8,086 bases of DNA. Source: an uncultured beta proteobacterium (lineage in GTDB: Bacteria; Pseudomonadota; Gammaproteobacteria; Burkholderiales; Burkholderiaceae). The position numbers and the translations under genes are program-made. Where the stretch lies: positions 1 through 8,086 of the forward strand of contig CAIYZI010000747.1 in NCBI GenBank assembly GCA_903930665.1. Reading direction: 5' to 3'. Position 1 is the stretch's first letter. Every line of letters starts with the position of its first letter. The notes below the pieces were generated by a model. It ran no database searches. It was not told where the DNA came from and worked only from the letters and a program-made list of their open reading frames with translations. This document shows, piece after piece, positions 6,593 to 8,086 of the stretch.

Positions 6593-7921
6593 ATGATCGA
6601 TCCACAATTACTTCGTAAAGATATTGCCTCAGTTCAGGCGCGTTTAGCTACCCGTAAATTTGAGTTAGATGTAGACAAATTTACTGCCCTAGAATCTGAA
6701 CGTAAATCTTTACAAACCCGTACCGAAGAATTGCAAGCCAAGCGTAATCAATTGGCTAAAGCTATTGGCATGAAAAAAGGCAAAGGCGAGGATGCTAGTG
6801 CTGAGATGGCAGAGGCGAGTCAGATCAACGTTGATACGGAATCTGGCGCAGCTAGATTAGCCATTCTTCAGGCTGAACTGTCTGACTTTTTAATGGGCAT
6901 CCCAAATCTTCCAGATGAGGCTGTTCCTGTTGGTAAAGATGAGACCGAGAACAAAGAAGTAAAGCGTTGGGGTCAAGAGCCGATCTTTGATTTTGAGATC
7001 AAAGACCATGTTGATTTAGGTGGTCCGCTTGGTTTAGATTTTGAAGTCGCTGCCAAGATTAGTGGTTCTCGTTTTGTGGTTCTCAAAGGACCAATCGCTA
7101 GGTTGCATCGCGCCTTAGCTCAGTTCATGCTCGATACCCATACAACTGATCATGACTACCAAGAGATCTATGCACCGTATATCGTGAATGCTGCTTCTAT
7201 GCGTGGTACTGGACAGCTTCCAAAATTCGAAGAAGATTTATTTAAAGTTCCTCGTGAAATGGGTGGCGAAGCGCAATCCCCAAGTGGAGATGGCGTAGCG
7301 CGCATTGAAAACTTTTACCTCATTCCAACAGCAGAAGTACCAGTCACCAATTTGGTCAGAGATGAGATTGTGAATGCTGACAATTTGCCATTGAAGTTTG
7401 TGGCACATACTCCATGCTTTCGTTCTGAAGCAGGGAGTTATGGGCGTGATGTACGCGGCATGATTCGTCAGCATCAGTTTGACAAAGTGGAGTTGGTGCA
7501 AATCACTAAACCTGAAGAATCTATGCAAGCGCTGGAAGATCTCACTGCTCATGCCGAAAGAATTTTAGAGTTACTTGAGTTGCCATATCGAAAAGTTTTG
7601 CTCTGTACAGGTGATATGGGATTTGGTAGTACTAAGACTTATGACTTAGAAGTATGGGTGCCATCACAACATGCTTATCGGGAGATTAGTTCTTGCTCTA
7701 GCATGGGTGACTTTCAGGCAAGACGTATGTCAGCAAGATTTAAGGCGGGACAAGGCAAGCCAGAGTTGGTGCACACCTTGAATGGTTCTGGTCTTGCAGT
7801 GGGTAGAGCTTTAGTTGCTTTGCTCGAGAATCGTCAACAAGTCGATGGCAGCATTTCTATTCCGAAAGCGCTGCAGCCTTATTTGGGTGGCTTAGACACA
7901 CTCAAGCCCATCATTCGGTAA
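6593..7921 (+). CDS. serS: Seryl-tRNA synthetase
   Basis: This cytoplasmic class II synthetase charges tRNA-Ser (and tRNA-Sec where present) with serine. The 442-residue protein starts MIDPQLLRKD, as bacterial SerS does. Residues about 1-110 form the antiparallel coiled-coil arm that grips the long variable arm of tRNA-Ser. The catalytic domain has the TAE serine-binding loop at 246-248 (LIPTAEVP), motif 2 from F276-R277-S278-E279 through RQHQFDKVEL (292-301), and motif 3 LNGSGLAVGRALVALLEN at 396-413. It is slightly longer than the E. coli enzyme (430), mainly from a loop at about 221-237 (EMGGEAQSPSGDGVARI). The ATG has only a weak Shine-Dalgarno sequence (AGAG, 6583-6586). A tRNA-Ser gene follows 47 bp after the stop on the same strand. 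Confidence 0.97.
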   Translation: MIDPQLLRKDIASVQARLATRKFELDVDKFTALESERKSLQTRTEELQAKRNQLAKAIGMKKGKGEDASAEMAEASQINVDTESGAARLAILQAELSDFLMGIPNLPDEAVPVGKDETENKEVKRWGQEPIFDFEIKDHVDLGGPLGLDFEVAAKISGSRFVVLKGPIARLHRALAQFMLDTHTTDHDYQEIYAPYIVNAASMRGTGQLPKFEEDLFKVPREMGGEAQSPSGDGVARIENFYLIPTAEVPVTNLVRDEIVNADNLPLKFVAHTPCFRSEAGSYGRDVRGMIRQHQFDKVELVQITKPEESMQALEDLTAHAERILELLELPYRKVLLCTGDMGFGSTKTYDLEVWVPSQHAYREISSCSSMGDFQARRMSARFKAGQGKPELVHTLNGSGLAVGRALVALLENRQQVDGSISIPKALQPYLGGLDTLKPIIR

Positions 7922-7933
7922 AGCAAGCAAGAA

Positions 7934-7952
7934 ATAGCTAGTCAAAAGCTAT
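7934..7952. repeat. Inverted repeat between serS and the tRNA-Ser gene
   Basis: ATAGCT (7934-7939) and AGCTAT (7947-7952) are perfect 6-bp complements around a seven-base loop, starting 12 bases after the serS stop. The right arm overlaps the tRNA -10 box. There is no T-run after it, so it is at most a poor serS terminator. Confidence 0.4.
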
Positions 7953-7955
7953 AAT
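7950..7955 (+). promoter_or_regulatory. -10 box of the tRNA-Ser gene
   Basis: A perfect TATAAT lies 13 bases before the first base of the tRNA acceptor stem, so transcription would start near 7962 with a leader of about 6 bases, typical for a tRNA gene. The -35 region is poor. The intact promoter shows that the interrupted tRNA locus is probably still transcribed. Confidence 0.55.
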
Positions 7956-7968
7956 TGCCATTCGGTTC

Positions 7969-8007
7969 GGAGAGGTGGCAGAGTGGTCGAATGTACCTGA
8001 CTCGAAA
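7969..8007 (+). tRNA. tRNA-Ser(CGA), 5' half only; interrupted at the end of the anticodon loop
   Basis: The 5' half of a serine tRNA can be laid out base by base: acceptor strand GGAGAGG (7969-7975), T8-G9, D stem GCA/TGT (7978-7980 with 7992-7994) around GAGTGGTCGAA, A26 (7995), 5' anticodon strand CCTGA (7996-8000), and loop CTCGAAA (8001-8007) with anticodon CGA at 8003-8005. The next bases should be TCAGG to close the stem; they are GCCGC. No variable arm, T arm or CCTCTCC acceptor strand appears in the remaining 79 bases. The gene is therefore broken, or split by an intron or element, exactly at the 3' edge of the anticodon loop. The gene sits next to serS. In bacteria UCG codons can also be read by tRNA-Ser(UGA), so loss may be tolerated. 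Confidence 0.85.
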
Positions 8008-8022
8008 GCCGCCTAAAAAGAA

Positions 8023-8051
8023 TTGCTTTATCGTTTTGATTTGTAAAGCAA
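8023..8051. repeat. Perfect 8-bp inverted repeat just inside the tRNA interruption
   Basis: TTGCTTTA (8023-8030) pairs exactly with TAAAGCAA (8044-8051) around a 13-base loop. It begins 16 bases after the tRNA break. It could be a structural element of an intron or RNA, or a recombinase arm site. Confidence 0.55.
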
Positions 8052-8078
8052 AAACATCACTTAAAAATGGTGGTTTTG
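8049..8078. terminator. Terminator-like hairpin at the right edge, with A and T flanks
   Basis: The arms CAAAAACATCA (8049-8059) and TGGTGGTTTTG (8068-8078) pair over 11 positions with one A/G mismatch and one G/T wobble, leaving an eight-base loop. The T-rich end on the plus strand and the A-rich start mean it could act as a terminator in either direction. It overlaps the preceding hairpin by three bases, so the two may compete. Confidence 0.4.
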
Positions 8079-8086
8079 TCTAATAA

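Larger units (their letters stand above)
8008..8086. mobile_element. Sequence interrupting tRNA-Ser(CGA): left end of an inserted element or intron, type unknown
   Basis: From 8008 on, the sequence no longer matches a tRNA. The last 73 bases contain 18 G or C by hand count (about 25%), clearly lower than the flanking genes. Two hairpins fill it. All three minus-strand frames and the plus strand contain early stops, so no gene can be called; a gene running leftward could end here. No group II intron start (GTGYG) and no recognisable group I core is visible in this short piece. Calling it mobile is an inference from its position. Confidence 0.45.

Noticed and set aside
8001..8086. Group I or group II intron in the tRNA anticodon loop.
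   Set aside because: No GTGYG start for group II. For group I, the base before the break is A and not the usual U, and no internal guide or core motif is visible in the 79 bases. It remains possible if the rest lies outside the window, so it is not called.

Overview
The window looks like core chromosome of a betaproteobacterium of the Burkholderiales, most likely Polynucleobacter or a close relative. This rests on recognising the protein sequences (NadE, Ppa, TrxB, FtsK, LolA, SerS), the moderate base composition and the gene order, not on a search. Every complete protein-coding gene here is a housekeeping gene. I see no transposase, integrase, CRISPR array or toxin-antitoxin pair inside the window.

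Layout. The left half is transcribed leftward: trxB (thioredoxin reductase, 2499-3455), a 210-bp spacer rich in inverted repeats, ppa (inorganic pyrophosphatase, 1751-2287), nadE (glutamine-dependent NAD+ synthetase, 113-1738) and the first codons of a P-II protein gene (glnB/glnK, 1-29) that runs off the left edge. The right half is transcribed rightward: ftsK (DNA translocase, 3495-5807), lolA (periplasmic lipoprotein carrier, 5818-6516), serS (seryl-tRNA synthetase, 6593-7921) and a tRNA-Ser gene beginning at 7969. The trxB and ftsK start codons are only 39 bp apart, so the two divergent units share a very compact control region.

How the genes fit together. NadE releases AMP and PPi, and Ppa hydrolyses the PPi. 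The P-II protein next to nadE is a nitrogen/energy sensor, and P-II control of a glutamine-dependent NadE has been reported in Azospirillum. trxB, ftsK, lolA and serS follow the order of the enterobacterial trxB-lrp-ftsK-lolA-rarA-serS region, but lrp and rarA are absent here. serS is followed directly by a tRNA for the same amino acid.

The most notable observation is at the right edge. The tRNA-Ser(CGA) gene is normal through the last base of its anticodon loop (8007) and then stops matching a tRNA. The 3' anticodon strand, variable arm, T arm and acceptor 3' strand are replaced by at least 79 bp, whose last 73 bases are about 25% G+C and contain two hairpins. This looks like the left junction of a mobile element or intron in the tRNA anticodon loop, and what it belongs to lies beyond the window. 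Smaller points are a trxB start placed as if its mRNA were leaderless, a lolA TTG start coupled to the ftsK stop, and the hairpin-rich trxB-ppa spacer.
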